Origin: Glandiceps talaboti
Taxonomy: Eukaryota; Hemichordata; Enteropneusta; Spengelidae
Assembly (NCBI RefSeq): GCF_964340395.1
Contig: NC_135561.1
Location: 16,405,461-16,469,460 of the forward strand
DNA: 64,000 nucleotides
Direction of reading: 5' to 3'
The notes under the pieces are model-generated. The model had not been told where the DNA came from. It saw nothing but the letters and a program-made list of their open reading frames with translations, and searched no databases. Shown piece by piece: positions 11,115 through 23,694 of this stretch; position 1 is the stretch's first letter, and the number at the start of each line of letters is the position of its first letter. A program made the position numbers and the translations under genes.

Positions 11115-11790
11115 CGCAAAGTTTACTGGTGATGTAAAATCATGAACTGACTCTCCAAAACCCATAGTTAATGAAAATTATACATTTCCATGAATGGTGT
11201 TCCTCTTTTCAGGTACAAGATCAACTTCCTTTTCTCTAACATTACAAGTAATTATAGGTTATATGAAATCATGAAATCGCTCTTTAGAACCCAATGGATA
11301 GTTTAGGAAAATGTCTCTATTTTCTTGAGTGGTGTTCCCCTTTTAGCCACCTGAGGATCAATTTTCCTTTTCTCTGTAATTGCAAGTAATTGTAGGTGAC
11401 GTAAAATCATGAAATCACTCTACAGAACCAATAGTTTATGAAACTCTATTACCATGAGTGGTATTCCCCTTTAAGGCACAACATCAACTTAATGTTTCTC
11501 TGATATTGCAAGTAATTGTAGTGTGATGTGTGAAATGATGAAATGACTCTCTTAAAGAACCCATATATAGTTTATGGAAATATCTCTATTTTTGGGAGTG
11601 GTATTCTCCAGGTTTTAAGGATAAATAACTAAATACAGATGATTTCTTTGACAGGAAATTCCAGGACCTTCTCCAGAACCCATATATAGTTTATGGAAAT
11701 ATCGCTATTTTTGGGAGTGGTATTCTCCAGGTTTTAAGGATAAATAACTAAATACAGATGATTTCTATGACAGGAAATTCCAGGACCTGT
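11115..11790 (+). repeat. tandem array of about 130-bp units with a nested 119-bp duplication
   Basis: The word gatgtaaaatcatgaa recurs at about 11131, 11261, 11398 and 11525, spacing 127 to 137 bp. Each is followed by ctct-nn-agaaccnatagttnatg and a gagtggtattcc word. The last unit is extended and duplicated exactly 119 bp apart (11556 and 11675) with only a few differences. A related but isolated segment is at 24565-24740. It looks like a diverged minisatellite or satellite remnant. Confidence 0.8.
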
Positions 11791-12224
11791 ATCTATAGAC
11801 AAAAAACTTGCCATAAATCTTTGTCTAAGTCTGTTTTGATACATCAAATTCCATGGTCCATACCATAATCATGGCAGTTGAGTCTAAATGCCTAATCTGT
11901 TTATCTGTACATGTTATACTAGACAGTCTGAACTATGATCTTTACAAATATGAAGAACCATATTATAAACAAGTTTGTAAGAGATGAATAGTTCATTGTA
12001 GGATAAAAAAAACTAAATTCTTAGAATTAGTATTAAACTCCCCCCACCCACCCCCTCCCCCTTCCACCCCCACCACCCTTCTAACTAAATTGGGCAAAAT
12101 TGAAAATTGTTGCTGACAGCAAATTGATATCAAATCTACATGTCTATAGTGTAGAGCTATGATAGTATGAATACAAAGCTACCGGTAGTACATGTATGTA
12201 GCATTGAAAAATACTGCTGTTCTC

Positions 12225-12450
12225 TTCGGATTATGAGTCAAATTGCTCAAAATTCCATAAATTTCCCTGTTTAAAAAAAATAATATTATTGGCAATGATA
12301 TAATTATATTATTCCCCCAATATTTTTCTTCATTCAGTCAGAAAATACTCATGACCTAAGGGGTCTTTGTCACTCCTGGTCTAGCAACTCAGTGAAAAAG
12401 ACCCCTTAGGTCACTCATATTTTCCTTGACTGAAAGAAGACAAATATTGG
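12225..12450. mobile_element. palindromic element family C, copy 1
   Basis: Inverted arms: ccccaatatttttcttcattcag at 12314 with gacctaaggggtcttt nearby, and aaagaccccttaggtcac then gaaagaagacaaatattgggg ending about 12452. The flanking ggcaatgatataattatatta and further 5-prime sequence also match the second copy at 49227-49510, so the true element is larger than the hairpin. A third copy is at 53400-53690 and a fragment at about 61125-61170. Class unknown. Confidence 0.65.
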
Positions 12451-13077
12451 GGAGTAATATCTAATTGATTTATAGCTTTGACATTTTAAATGAAACTTTT
12501 TTTTCCTATTCCCATTGAGAATTGCCCTATCGTGACTTGTCATGCAACAAACACGAAAATAATTCAGCCAGGACACAAAGTGAACATGATTGCATGCTAC
12601 ACTGTACGACTTTTGAGGTTTTTTTGTCCTTTACAAATTGCACTAAATTCCCCTTATGGGAATTCCTTAATGTAACATGGCCTTAATTGCCAAAGGCCAT
12701 CAGTAAGCCATCACATTACACATGCCACGACTTGTATCTGTCAAACCATCAACTTTGCCCTAGGCAAGTTAGTTTTAACATGTCATTATACAATCAAATG
12801 ATATTTATCATGTGAGGGCGGCCCTATTTATTTGTTATGATGTTTGTCGTGACCTGACTAACTCTATATTTCTGCAATCCAGTGAAATCATTACAAAATA
12901 TTGACACTACAATGTAGGTTTTGGCAGGAAATAAAACAAAATGACAACTTCACTTCTAGGGTCAGAATGCTGAACCCACCCACAGGTGCATATCTGGGCA
13001 AAATAGTCACTTATTGCTGAAATATGGGACCTTTAAAACTGCACTACATGCAACTGGGATAGTTATCAAATAATCAA

Positions 13078-13177
13078 CATCGTCGCAAACCATGACCGTT
13101 TTACGGTACTGTTCTTAACGAGCCGGTCCTTTTATTTCAAAGGGCAGCAGAAATAACAGCTCTGTTTTGTGAGAATG
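13078..13177. mobile_element. hAT-like MITE, second copy
   Basis: This 100-bp element starts catcgtcgcaaacc and ends ttttgtgagaatg, in opposite orientation to 1352-1439. A perfect 8-bp direct repeat, ataatcaa, flanks it (13070-13077 and 13178-13185). The two copies share ends and the ccgttttacgg core but differ at many bases, so they are independent insertions of one family. Confidence 0.85.
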
Positions 13178-13279
13178 ATAATCAAAGATATATTCACTGT
13201 CTAATAATTGGTCAATTACTTATAAAAAAAGACATTGTATCTGTTACTTAGTGGTCAGTATTATACGTAGTTGGTGTAG

Positions 13280-13322
13280 TGACCAGTTTTAAATCAAGTG
13301 AAAGCTTGATTTTGAATCTGTC
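13280..13322. repeat. short perfect-stem hairpin
   Basis: aaatcaag and cttgattt pair around tgaaag, with imperfect pairing continuing outward to gtgac/gtcac. It could be a small MITE relic. Confidence 0.4.
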
Positions 13323-14107
13323 ACCATATTAAAACTGCACTGGTTTGTAGTATCACTTCTTGATCAGACAACCACAATCTATTCACTGAAAAGTGTTGAA
13401 ACACCAACAATCAGACATTATGTACGTGTTAATCAATGGTCGATCTTATTAATGAATATTGCAATAAACTGTAATTTGTGATTGCCATTGAGGGCGCTGA
13501 TTTTTTGGTATGGACCCAAAAATCAATTTGATTTGATTTATCATGTAAACAGGAGCTACAAACAATATGTTCACTCATAGGTGATTCACTACTATTCAGG
13601 GTGTGAGATATTACAAGTAAGGTATTGTATCTAACAGAAGATTTTCAAAAATTATATTCAGTTGCAGCTTGAAATAAAATAAATGCTTTAGCATCAATTA
13701 ATTCCCTTTTCAATTTAAATTCTAATTTCTAAAGTGTATTCACACTTAAAAGTTTGGTGACAAATTGAAAGTATCACAAACATGTACAAACACACTTTGA
13801 AAAAAATTAATGATGACTGACCGACCCACCTATTAGTGCTATTATCATATTTGAGTTGTTACAGTGAGAAACATATTTATCAGAAAGGCTGCCCTAAGGG
13901 TGTTAACCTCTGTAAATGTATATAGTATCTGACTTCTGCTTCAATTGGAGCACTTTAACAAAATGAAATAATGATATTAATTGGCAAGTTACAAAATACT
14001 ACTTTCATTGATGTGGCTTTAATGGATGAATAATGTATCCAGGGGGAGGGGGTGTACAAGGGTAGGGAATCACAGAAGGGCATGGTGTGAAGTGTAAATA
14101 ATAAATT

Positions 14108-14384
14108 ACATAATAATCTTTATTTATACTGGATAGTTCTTTAAGTATATAAACACGTAAGCTCCCAAGAAGTCCAGTGAGGGCCATCCCTCTTGGGTTC
14201 AGCTTTAATGCAGGAGGAAACCAGAGTACCCAGGGAAAACCTGCATTGTTCGCGAGAGTCAAACTGAATGACACTCTTCTTATTTGCAACGTTGTAGATT
14301 TAATCAAACCCTGAATGGGTTCAAACCCCAATCGCAGTGGTAAGAGGCAAGTGGTTTAACTACCCAGCCAAAGACAGCCCTTAT
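14108..14384 (-). mobile_element. tRNA-derived SINE, copy 2
   Basis: This is the reverse-strand copy of the element at 2600. The B box is recognisable as ggggtttgaaccc in reverse at 14317-14329, followed by the shared gactgtcattcag-like body and the gaactatccagtataaa tail at about 14115-14135. The A-box region is slightly altered (tggctgggtag). An open frame of 108 codons over it is accidental. Confidence 0.75.
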
Positions 14385-15723
14385 TGTTCAGGGTGCCTTC
14401 TTGTTCAGGGTGCCCAGTTTTTTATACCAACTTAGATCAAGTACATGTAGTATAGCTGTGACTTGTCCTTATCCCACTTTTCTGATGTACAATGTTACAC
14501 TTTGATTACATAAAACTAATTATTCACTGTCACAGAGCTGGCTGAGGACCACCTTGGCTTTGAAATTACTTTTAAAAGGAAGTGGTGTCCTGTTGTTTTG
14601 AAAACATTGTGTCAAGTTTTATGAATGAAATATATCTATACAATCAATTTAGTCAAATTAAGCGATCCATCCACTTGCCCTTCCACAGCTGTATTACAGT
14701 AATTCTAATGTTTCTCATTCATTGTAACATCTTAAAGTTAAAATGATGAGTCGGTCAGTTAAAAATACAACAGAAAAGTATGAAAAAAAGTAATTGTATA
14801 TGCATACATTTTTGTGATACTTTAATTGCAAAATCGTCTGAATGATTTAAAAATGACAATTTAAGTCAGAAGGAAACTTTGAACCATATCTTTTATCATA
14901 TTCCCCAAATTTCAGCAAAAATGGTAAATTAAATTTTCCTTCAGGTATGTTCTTGTGGGGTTGCCATCTGACAATTGGTGACATTGTGATTGCTTTCTAA
15001 TCCTGCCCAGAAGGGCATAATTTTTTTAAAGTTAACATTAACTTAACATTGCTCCAGATTGAATAAATATCCGAGGGTCGGTCGGGTCATGTGAAAACAA
15101 AGACTTAAGCACAGCTGCCTTCAGAAAGAACACAATTCTCTTTTTCATTAAGAGGTGACATAAATGTTATCAACCCTTAGAATGCAAAGCATGGTATTGG
15201 CTATATTTTTTGGGACCGTGATCTGAGGAAATTTCCTGAACACGTTGATTTATGAATTTTTTTTTTCAATTTGACAGAATCTCCCTGAGAAACTGTAGCT
15301 TGATACTTTGAGAAATTGATTTTGAAAAGTTTATACCGGTAAATGTAGTTGTAGCGTGATGTGTGGCCCAAGTCATGCAAGCCTGTGTCCATTAAGCTTC
15401 CATGAACTTGACTTTCGATGTTATTTTATTTCTTCCTTACATCGAGTTCAACGTGTGAGAATTGAGTCCCAGTCATAAGCATAGTCACCTCAGCACTCTG
15501 ATGGCAAGAGGCTATACTGTGGCCCTGGTATTCTCACTGCCAGGGTCCACATACATGATGATAAAGTTGAATATGATTGTAAAATGCCTAGCAACAAGAC
15601 CATGCCCATAGCAACAGGGTACATTGTACATGTTAAACTTGAATCTGATTGTAGCTTATTCAAAGGGTTATAATTGTTGTAGTTAGACTGGTTGATTCAA
15701 GTATTATGAGTTTTTTTGTTGAC

Positions 15724-16228
15724 CAAGCTGATTAAAATCTGATGTGGTGAAAGAAGTTAGATGTCTTTGTATACTTACTTCTATTTCCATCATTTTGTGT
15801 CATTTGTTTTGTTCCGGGTGATTTCCGTCTGGGTGATTTCCGTCTTCCCACATCTGACCCTGTGTAATGGAAAATCTTATACTTTTGTGTAGTCAATCAG
15901 GATGAGCGTTACGTTGGAAGTTGCACACACTGGAGAAATTGACAAAACAAACAAACAAATGTACACACGGGGGATTGTGTTGATGACACGACCTTTTGAT
16001 GGCGGCACCGTTTCTCGGAACGATTTCGAAAAAAAGTGTACCAGTTGGTTGAATAAACCTTGCAAGATCCTTAAGATTCAAACGAGATTTTCTTTCAGTC
16101 ACACAGGGTCAGATGTGGGAAGGTGGCGATCACCCCAGAACAAAACAAACGACACAAAATTAATACTGGAAATAAAGGTAAATAAAGACATCTAGCCGCT
16201 TTCACCACACCAGATTTTAATCAGATTG
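15724..16228. mobile_element. Mutator-like fold-back element, copy 2
   Basis: It starts caagctgattaaaatctg and ends cagattttaatcagattg, the same ends as 986-1467. Arms of about 170 bp pair (cttcccacatctgaccctgtgt with acacagggtcagatgtgggaag). Flanking 9-mers tttgttgac (15715-15723) and tgtgctgac (16229-16237) agree at seven of nine places, a decayed target duplication. A gtgatttccgtct unit is repeated in the left arm at about 15819-15845. Small overlapping open frames in the interior are not genes. Confidence 0.75.
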
Positions 16229-16941
16229 TGTGCTGACCTACTGTTCTTATTTCATGGCTCAGACCTATATTTTGTATATAATTATAAATCAACGTTCACC
16301 ACTACTTCCACAAATGTTCACATTTTAACTCCAGAAAACATGGCTTTATAATCTAAAATGTATCCCAATTCATGACACCTTTGATGTATCAAAGCCAGCA
16401 TTGTTCAAGATTTACATCTATTGCCTTTTTTTTTCTTTCTTTCCTCCTGGCAAAAATGTCAGTAAAAGCAAGCTTACATATTCTAAACACGATGCAGAGC
16501 AAGTCAGATGTCACACCTTCAATCAATCTTTGTGACTACACACTAAGACATCAGGTGCCTGTATTGACCTTACCTTAAGAAGGTATTGTACACTGGATAA
16601 GAGGCACAATTTATCTTAATTTTGTCTCATATTGACATTCCGTACTTTTTGTTGGAGTTGTTTAACAAATGACTTAATGTAGTTATTTCGAAGTTATCAG
16701 TGCTGTTTGATTTCCTTTGTTCAGCTTCAGTGCAGATCGACTTCAAGCTTTGATCACAAAATTGCTTGCTTTGTTTTGATGATCTGAATGAATTACCCAT
16801 AAATCCTCAAAATCAGGAGATCAGAATGATGATCATTTGTGTACTGTACTTTCAGATCTAGTCTTGCAATATACCACTTATCAACATCTAGCTCCACTTG
16901 ACGGTCATAGTGATATTGTAAAATAAGACCTTGAAAATGTT

Positions 16942-17225
16942 AAGGTCTCGCCAGAAATAGTGGATGCGCAAGCTGGCATCAACTTAAATTGAAATGTAAA
17001 AAGAAAATATAAAACTGTTTCTCCAATCTGTAATGGCTGTACATCTGATGATCTGAGAAGTAATGAATAACACAGAGATCATATGGAAAACAACGGAAAA
17101 AACAACTACCTGAACTAGACACTCATATAAAAAATATATATATATACAAAAAAAAAAAAAAATAAATCCACCTACCCCACCTATTCTAAAATTGAGGGTA
17201 ATCGGAACAATACATTTTTTTAGGT
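16942..17225 (+). mobile_element. GGCC-ended element family D, copy 1 (left end missing)
   Basis: It matches 21740-22015 closely: ctcgccagaaatagtggatgc, then tacatctgatga, then ctgaactagacactca, an A-rich run, then cacctattctaaaattga and ggtaatcggaac. The left terminal part seen in the other copies is absent. An internal T/A run lies at 17125-17165. Confidence 0.65.
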
Positions 17226-18219
17226 CTTACAGAAATATAAAAAAAGTTATCATAATTGTGCAGTTAAAATGGCAATGGAAATTAAAACAGAAATATGAGC
17301 CATGTCTGTAAGGAGTGGTATGTGGGTTGGGGAGCATACACAGTGATGTGTGGGTTGAGGAGCCTGTGTGACATGTACATGTACTGTGTCATGATCAACA
17401 CTTTTCTTTTTCTCAAAAACACATCCTTGCCCTTTCAATGTGTAGGGTTACTTTACACTGCAATGTAAACAAATACTCTTGACATTTCAAACTGTGATTT
17501 CATCAACGTGTCAATTGCATTAATAATTTAATGTGCATCTTTCATCTTTTGAATAACTTAATATGATTATACCATGCATGTACCAAGTTGAACAAAAAAT
17601 GTGAAATATATATACGGTGATCTACATCACGACAACGTTATCTCTGTCATGACAATGTGTGTCTATGTGTATGTCAGTGGTTCTGAGATGTTCAAAATAT
17701 GGGTCAAAATGTTTAAAATTGCCATATTTTCCCTGATTTTTCTTTGATAACTTCAACAGATATAAACAAACTGATATAGCATCACATCCACCTATACATA
17801 TCAGAGGTACACTGTACACTGTCATTTTTTGTATGGTGTCTATCTCAACATGAAACTTTGTGATCAGGCAAACTGATCTTGATGGTGCATTTAATAGCTT
17901 TGACTCGGTTTGTGGAAAAGCATTGTAATTAGTCTATTTCAGCTATATACACACTAAATTAACCCAGGTGTGAACACTTGATTTGGTCTATTACCAATAC
18001 CAGAAGACTACAGCATAAAGAGTCATTCATTTTCCTTTCAATATATTATTACATATAAATGAATACAAATATGCTAGCTGGGCCCATTGTAAATTTGAAA
18101 ACACCAGCTGAAGTTTAACAAATTTCACTTTAAAAACATGTAAACAAGTGATTATTTCACCATTTCTGGCCCTCACTTCCAGCTGGACAATTGCTTATTG
18201 GCTGTATGTTAGCTGTAGG

Positions 18220-19075
18220 AATCTATTTCTGTTATTGACTCTATAATGTTAGCGGTATGAATCTATTTCTATAATTGATTGTACACTAGCTGTAGGAATC
18301 TATTTGTGTGACTGACTGTACTTTAGCTGTAGGAACTATTTCTGTTAGCGATTGTACATTAATTTAGTTCTTGGAATCGGAATCAGTGATTGAATGACTA
18401 CTTTTAAGGATGATCACACAATGTCACACAAACTCAACAAACGAACATCATTCATTTAGTTCAAAACTCCCTTCCCCTCCCCCTAAATGAACATTCACAA
18501 GTGTGATATCAAACATTTATATATGATGTAAACTGTGATGAAAATTAAATAAAGCGTTCACACCACAATGATCGATGTAATGTAAAAACATGATTGTAAA
18601 CACATTAAAATACTACCAGAAACCCAGTACCATATCTCACATTAGAATTTAATTTTTATCAACTTATTAACATCTCAGTAGTAAATGCAAATTAAAGCTG
18701 TTATCATTGAAGACGTGAAAGTTTTCCGTCATAATTTGGTTAAACCAAATGCAACAATCACATTGACACCAGACCCCCCCCCCCCTCCTCCCCCCTACTA
18801 AACGAACAAAGTTCACTTCAAGCTTGTGTGATATTGTGCGATCATCCCTTAGCGCTTGGAATCTACTTCTGTTATTGACAATATTAGCTCTTGGAATCTA
18901 TTTGTGTGATTGACTGGAAGTTAGCTCGAAGAATCAATGAATGATTTACTATGTTGGTGCTAGGAATCTGTGTGGATTGACTGTATATATGTTCAAGGAA
19001 TTCACGCGTGGGTGACTGTGTTAGCTGTAGGAATCTATTCATGATTGACTGTGTATTAGACTATACACTTGTAGC
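18220..19075 (+). repeat. about 42-bp minisatellite split by an insertion
   Basis: Units of the form ttagctgtaggaatctatttctgttattgactgta recur about four times in 18205-18385 and about six times, more diverged, in 18846-19075. The break between them is occupied by the element at 18404-18850. Both halves keep the same orientation and phase of word order, so this was one array. Confidence 0.7.
18404..18850. mobile_element. GATGATC-ended element family E, copy 1
   Basis: The ends are inverted: aaggatgatcacacaatgtc at about 18406 and its complement ending about 18850. The interior matches 60575-61000 in reverse orientation (for example catctcagtantaaa and tgttatcattgaag). A possible TA target lies at the edges but is not certain. 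A C-rich run is at 18773-18797. Confidence 0.65.
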
Positions 19076-19705
19076 TATAAGAAATTACATGTAAATGCAT
19101 GGCTGAATTGTTAGTTGTTTCATGTGTGAAGATCTCAGCCATTCTTTAAGTGTGCTACACTGGGGCATATGAAATAAGTTTGTTTACATCATCAGCCTTA
19201 CATTGCATTTTCTGGTATTTCTCCAAATAGACTTTCCTTAACCCCTGTCTACAGGTATTATTTAGCCTAGATTTGGCAATCACTTTCTCTACACCTACAT
19301 ACTGGTACATACTTAATAACACGTTCCTTAACTACAATTTGTAGACAGTCTACGTTTTCACTAATTTTGAAACATTGACAATATTTGAATTGTACATGTT
19401 GGTTATTTAGAATCATAGTTACAGTATAATGCAGAAACAATTAAAAATGTTGTGAGCGGCTGGTGCCCCCAGCACAAAATCGTAAATTGTAGACAATTAA
19501 ATTTTACATGCACTATATACAACAAGAAAGTTTTCCTTTGTAACATTTTTATTATAGATGAGTTAAACATACAATCCATTAAGTTGGAAAGATCCTATTG
19601 TTAATCAACATTAAGATAGAATTATTATCGAGGATAGGCAAGTGCAAGTCTTAGACTCAAAAATCCAAAAAAGAATTGTTTCTGCCCAGGACATTGTGTG
19701 TAAAA

Positions 19706-20065
19706 TGGTGCAACAACACAATTTTTTTATTTATTTTATTATTCTCAACCAACCTGTCACTAAATCTACTATTTATGGCAGTTACTATTCTTTATATTTT
19801 GTACTGACTTTAGAGCAATTGTGTAATATATGTGGGGCAGATGTCATTTATTTGTTCATGAATGGCTCTGTAGTTGTCTTCACTGAAGTAGGGAGGGTTA
19901 TTTTTGTGTTTTTCCCCAGATCTGCAGACTGCATGGTTTGGACAACATGCCTGCCAGATCTGTAGACTGCATTGAACTGGATAAACAGGGGGGAAAAAGA
20001 CTGACACAAGGATATTTAAGTCATGCACGTGTGCTGACCAGAAACAATTCTTTTTTGTGTGGCCT
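19706..20065 (+). repeat. dispersed repeat family B, copy 2
   Basis: This is the homologue of 9395-9715. Within it, ccagatctgcagactgcat is followed 38 bp later by a second ccagatctgtagactgcat, a small internal duplication absent from the other copy. A 107-codon open frame runs across but is not conserved in the sister copy. Confidence 0.65.
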
Positions 20066-20631
20066 TACTCATATTTTAAAAATAAAAAATTAAAGTAATT
20101 AGGCTTGTCCTGTTGGGGATTTGGAATTCTACAAAGTATCTACAATTATTGATTTTTACTGTTTTATAGAAGAAGAAAAACTGCAAGGTTACAGCAATTA
20201 CATCATTTTATTGGACAGTTAACCACCAGATGTGGTTCAGGTGTTGCCATCTTAATTGATAGCGTAATGAATGTGTAAATACTAATGTTGAAACCATAAC
20301 CATTACATTTTAACAACTGTCTATCCTGTGAAGCAATAGTTGTACATCACCTTCCCATGTCTACAAAATTTAATAAGATATATATTTCTTGTTAACAGCC
20401 ACGTCACACATTAGTTTCAACTATTTGAAATTTTGTAATTATTTCAACTATTTGATATTTTGTAATTATTTTGATTTACTGTTTCAGTGACTTTTAGAAA
20501 CCAAAAAATAAAAAAAAAATTATCAGCAGCAATAAAAATGAAATATAAACTTCAATTTGGAAATTATGGTGCAAAAGTATTGAGAAGTAGTGTTTAGTTG
20601 TGATAATATTTCCTCTGAATAATACTTGCAG

Positions 20632-20724
20632 GCTTACAACATGGACTTCATGAATTCATGGTTGTATTAAAACTACTTGAAACCATGTACACTTTTCTTA
20701 ATTACCTTAGATTAACTTACTTTC
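20632..20724 (+). CDS. exon of the split gene (93 bp)
   Basis: The acceptor is tcctctgaataatacttgcag. Two bases then give an open frame of leucine-rich helical sequence, LQHGLHEFMVVLKLLETMY and then NYLRLTYF. The donor c|gtaagc at 20725 gives exit in phase 1. The heptad-like leucine and valine spacing suggests an amphipathic helix pair, as in armadillo or HEAT scaffolds; this is an inference. Without splicing at 20725 the frame stays open for nine more codons to a TGA at 20751-20753, so a shorter alternative product ending here is possible. Entry phase 1 matches the exon at 8121-8211. Confidence 0.72.
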
Positions 20725-21189
20725 GTAAGCCCAAGCCAATTGAAAAAAGTTGATAAGTTGTGATTAGAACATTGAGATGTTAAGCCTTTGTAAGAATCAC
20801 AGAGATTGACTGCTATTAAAATACAGCCTTAATATTGATCCAGTGTTATCAACAGCTGTCAGTACAAGACGAACAATTTATAAGATTACAGTGGAAACGT
20901 TATTGGGCATGTTTCTATACTTATAAATAATTACATAAAGTACAGGAAGTCTAATACTACAAGGCAGTAGTCTTTCTGTAGGAATGTTTCAATGTCACTG
21001 AAACAGGAAGTCAAGGAATAGTAGAACACTATTATAATTATTACTATAGTAGAAATACAATTAATATCAGATGAAAGGTAGGATGGAAAATACCATTGTT
21101 AGAGTAGGGATGTCAGCATCAGATTGTTGGAAGGAGGGAGGGACTGAATTACTGAATTAAATATAGTCCTGTACTAACAATGACCACTG

Positions 21190-21415
21190 TTAAAGCGGCC
21201 ATATGGACATTATAGGAATAAGTAATATTATTTTGGATTTTAATTTATGAAACAAATTTATCATGGTTTCCTACTTGAACAATCAATGTGAAACAATATA
21301 TACCAAGTCCTTGTTTGAAACTCAATAAATTGCAAAAGATTAATAAATGTGTAAAAAGTTTGTTATTGTACATACAATAACAATCGTTTTGCACATTATT
21401 TGAGCTTAGTTTTAA
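21190..21415 (+). mobile_element. TTAA element family F, truncated copy
   Basis: It matches the left arm and centre of 56877-57233: TTAA then agcggccatatgg at 21190, ttttggattttaatttat, and the central gtaaaaagtttgttattgtac/gtacatacaataacaa hairpin. The right arm is missing after about 21415. Confidence 0.65.
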
Positions 21416-21628
21416 ATTTTAAATTACAAAGAATTTTATTTAAAAAATATATTGACTTTACAATATGTTGTAACAGTTTGACAATATCGCTTTCTTCTCT
21501 GTGTGTGCGTGTGCGTGTGTATGTGTGTGTGTACATGTTTATGTCGGTGTAACTGTAAGTGAGACTGTGTACATGTATGATAGACTATAGTGATAGCTGC
21601 ACAGTCATATCCATGCTAAAAATGCTAA

Positions 21629-22015
21629 GGCCAAATAAAAAAGTTGTTTGGTTCTTTTTACCTGACCCCACCTAGTTTTTCAAGCCAACCTAAAAACTTT
21701 TTTTTTTACAAAATCGGGGGAAAAAAAGAAAATCGCGAAAGTTGTGAAGTCTCGCAAGAAATAGTGGATGCGGAAACAGATGTACATCAACTGTCAAAGA
21801 CGATATAAAACTGTTCTTTCAATCAGTAATAGCAATACATCTGATGAGAAGAAGCCAATAACACAGAGACCATATAGAAATCAACAGAAAACTTAACTAT
21901 CTGAACTAGACACTCACATATGAAAAACAAATTAAAAAATAATATAAAAAATCTACCTATCCCACCTATTTTAAAATTGAATGTAATCGGAACTACACAA
22001 TTTGTGTTTTTACAC
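21629..22015 (+). mobile_element. GGCC-ended element family D, copy 2
   Basis: The left end ggccaaataaaaaagttgtttggttc and the right segment ggaactacacaatttgtg are imperfect inverted partners. The interior matches 16942-17225 and, in reverse, 30445-30784. The right terminus is degraded. Confidence 0.65.
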
Positions 22016-22392
22016 CCAAGTCAGACTTGAATTACATTTTTTATATTTTTTTTTATTAGTAACTTCATTTTTTTTTCTTTACATTAATGGCTCTTGATGG
22101 CTTGAGACTTATCCTACCTAGTATTAAAATATAATAAGTAAATATGTACTTTACAATATAAAAGATTTTCCACCACAAAAAATCATTACTGGCCTACTTT
22201 CCCATTGTTCACTCTTCAAACAGAGTTCAGTAAATGTATTTAGCCGATAGCATTGTTCAAATATTCAATAAAGTACATTATGTATTAAAGCTTGCATAGC
22301 CATTGATTGTATACTTTGTATGTACATGGTTAAGGTACAACATTGATCTAAATGTTCTATTTTAAGATTCTGGTATTATTATTATTACATTA

Positions 22393-22851
22393 GGGTGACC
22401 CAATTTTTTTTTATGTTTCTCGTTACTTTTTCAAGGCAACTATGGCTTGGTCGGTCAATTAAAAAAAAAAGTAGAACACTAAACAAAATCATCTTCTTCA
22501 TGTTTCTCTGCCTCTCTTTTTCCTCCTCTCTACTTTCTCTTTATTAGATTCCTGGTAACATTAGCCCTTTCCCATCTCCTCTACACAATTAGTGTGTTCT
22601 CGCCACCCCCCCCCCCCACTTGAATAATTTCCATCATGAAAGAAAGATAAACAAGTGACGCCATCACCGCCATGACTGTAGATGGCATTGACAGTCCAGA
22701 CACTTGCTTATCCTTACCAGAGAGGGTGCTGTTCTGCAAAATAGTAAGGGCGGGCAAAAATAAAATTATTTTTAATCATTTATTTTGATGTCAGTACTGA
22801 AAATTTGGGTCGGTCAGGTGTTGAGAAACAAGAAAAAAAATATGGTCACCC
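22393..22851. mobile_element. TTA-flanked fold-back, PIF/Harbinger-like MITE
   Basis: The ends gggtgacccaattttttttt at 22393 and the complement of atggtcaccc ending at 22851 are inverted, with further pairing of gtttctcg/gagaaac and ggtcggtca words. TTA flanks both sides (22390-22392 and 22852-22854), the 3-bp target duplication used by PIF/Harbinger elements. A C run is at 22604-22617. No transposase is present. Confidence 0.6.
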
Positions 22852-22979
22852 TTAGACAGATCTATCAGACAACATTCATCCACTCTCTCCAATAAACGAT
22901 AATTCTCTATTGAATTTTGTCCACTATATGTCATCAGTAATGGACAGATTGGTGAATCAATAAATTATACTCAGGAGAC

Positions 22980-23275
22980 TGAGAGGACCCCATTTTAGAC
23001 AAAAATACATAATTGCCGATAAGAAAATGTCAGCCAGCGAATTAGCTGGGGGAAATTCCGAACTAGTCAAGAATTTACCCATTTTAGACCAAACAAAATT
23101 AAAATTTGTGTAAAGTGGACCCCATTTTAGACTCCTTATCTCTAAACATATAGTACCCATGTTAGACCAAAGGGCAAAAAAACCCACCTCGAACTCAAAG
23201 GGCACATGTGCGTGGCACATATACATATACCCATCTTGATAGGCAGGAGTACCCCCCACCCCACCCCCCACCCGG
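22980..23275 (-). repeat. CCATTTTAGAC element family G, copy 1
   Basis: The word ccccattttagac or a close variant occurs about four times here (near 22987, 23090, 23121 and 23153), separated by unrelated spacers, followed by ggcacatatacatatac and a C-rich end. The same arrangement is seen at 38970-39325. On the minus strand the word reads as LKWGP or SKMG repeats inside a 119-codon open frame. Whether this was ever a protein is unclear. Confidence 0.6.
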
Positions 23276-23694
23276 CTTACTAATAGCTGTATTATCACTC
23301 CAGTTTGTGATAACATTTGTGTACAGTTGTCATACTATAATCTGTCACATTCTTATATACTATAAATTAAGGTTCGTTTTATTTATGTGTAAATTCAATA
23401 TGTGATTCTAACTCTGTACATATTATTACTGTAAGTAAAATAATGTTGAAAGTGTTAAAATAGACAAAAAAAATATTTATTCTATGAAATGTTGTCTAGC
23501 AGATTATGTTCACAGGTGGTGGGTTATATATTGATGGATTGGATGAATTGGAGGACGCTGTACTATAAATAGAGAATACAGCAGTCTACATGTAGTATAT
23601 TAAGTGGTAGAAATGAAATCAGTAATGTAGCTGATAAAATATGAACAAAACTACAGACTGACAGTTTTAGCTTAGTTATACAATGAAAATATTG

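Noticed and set aside
16866-16950. Possible exon after tactttcag at 16856
   Set aside because: The frame is short, the donor gtaaaa is weak, and the region merges into a GGCC-family repeat.
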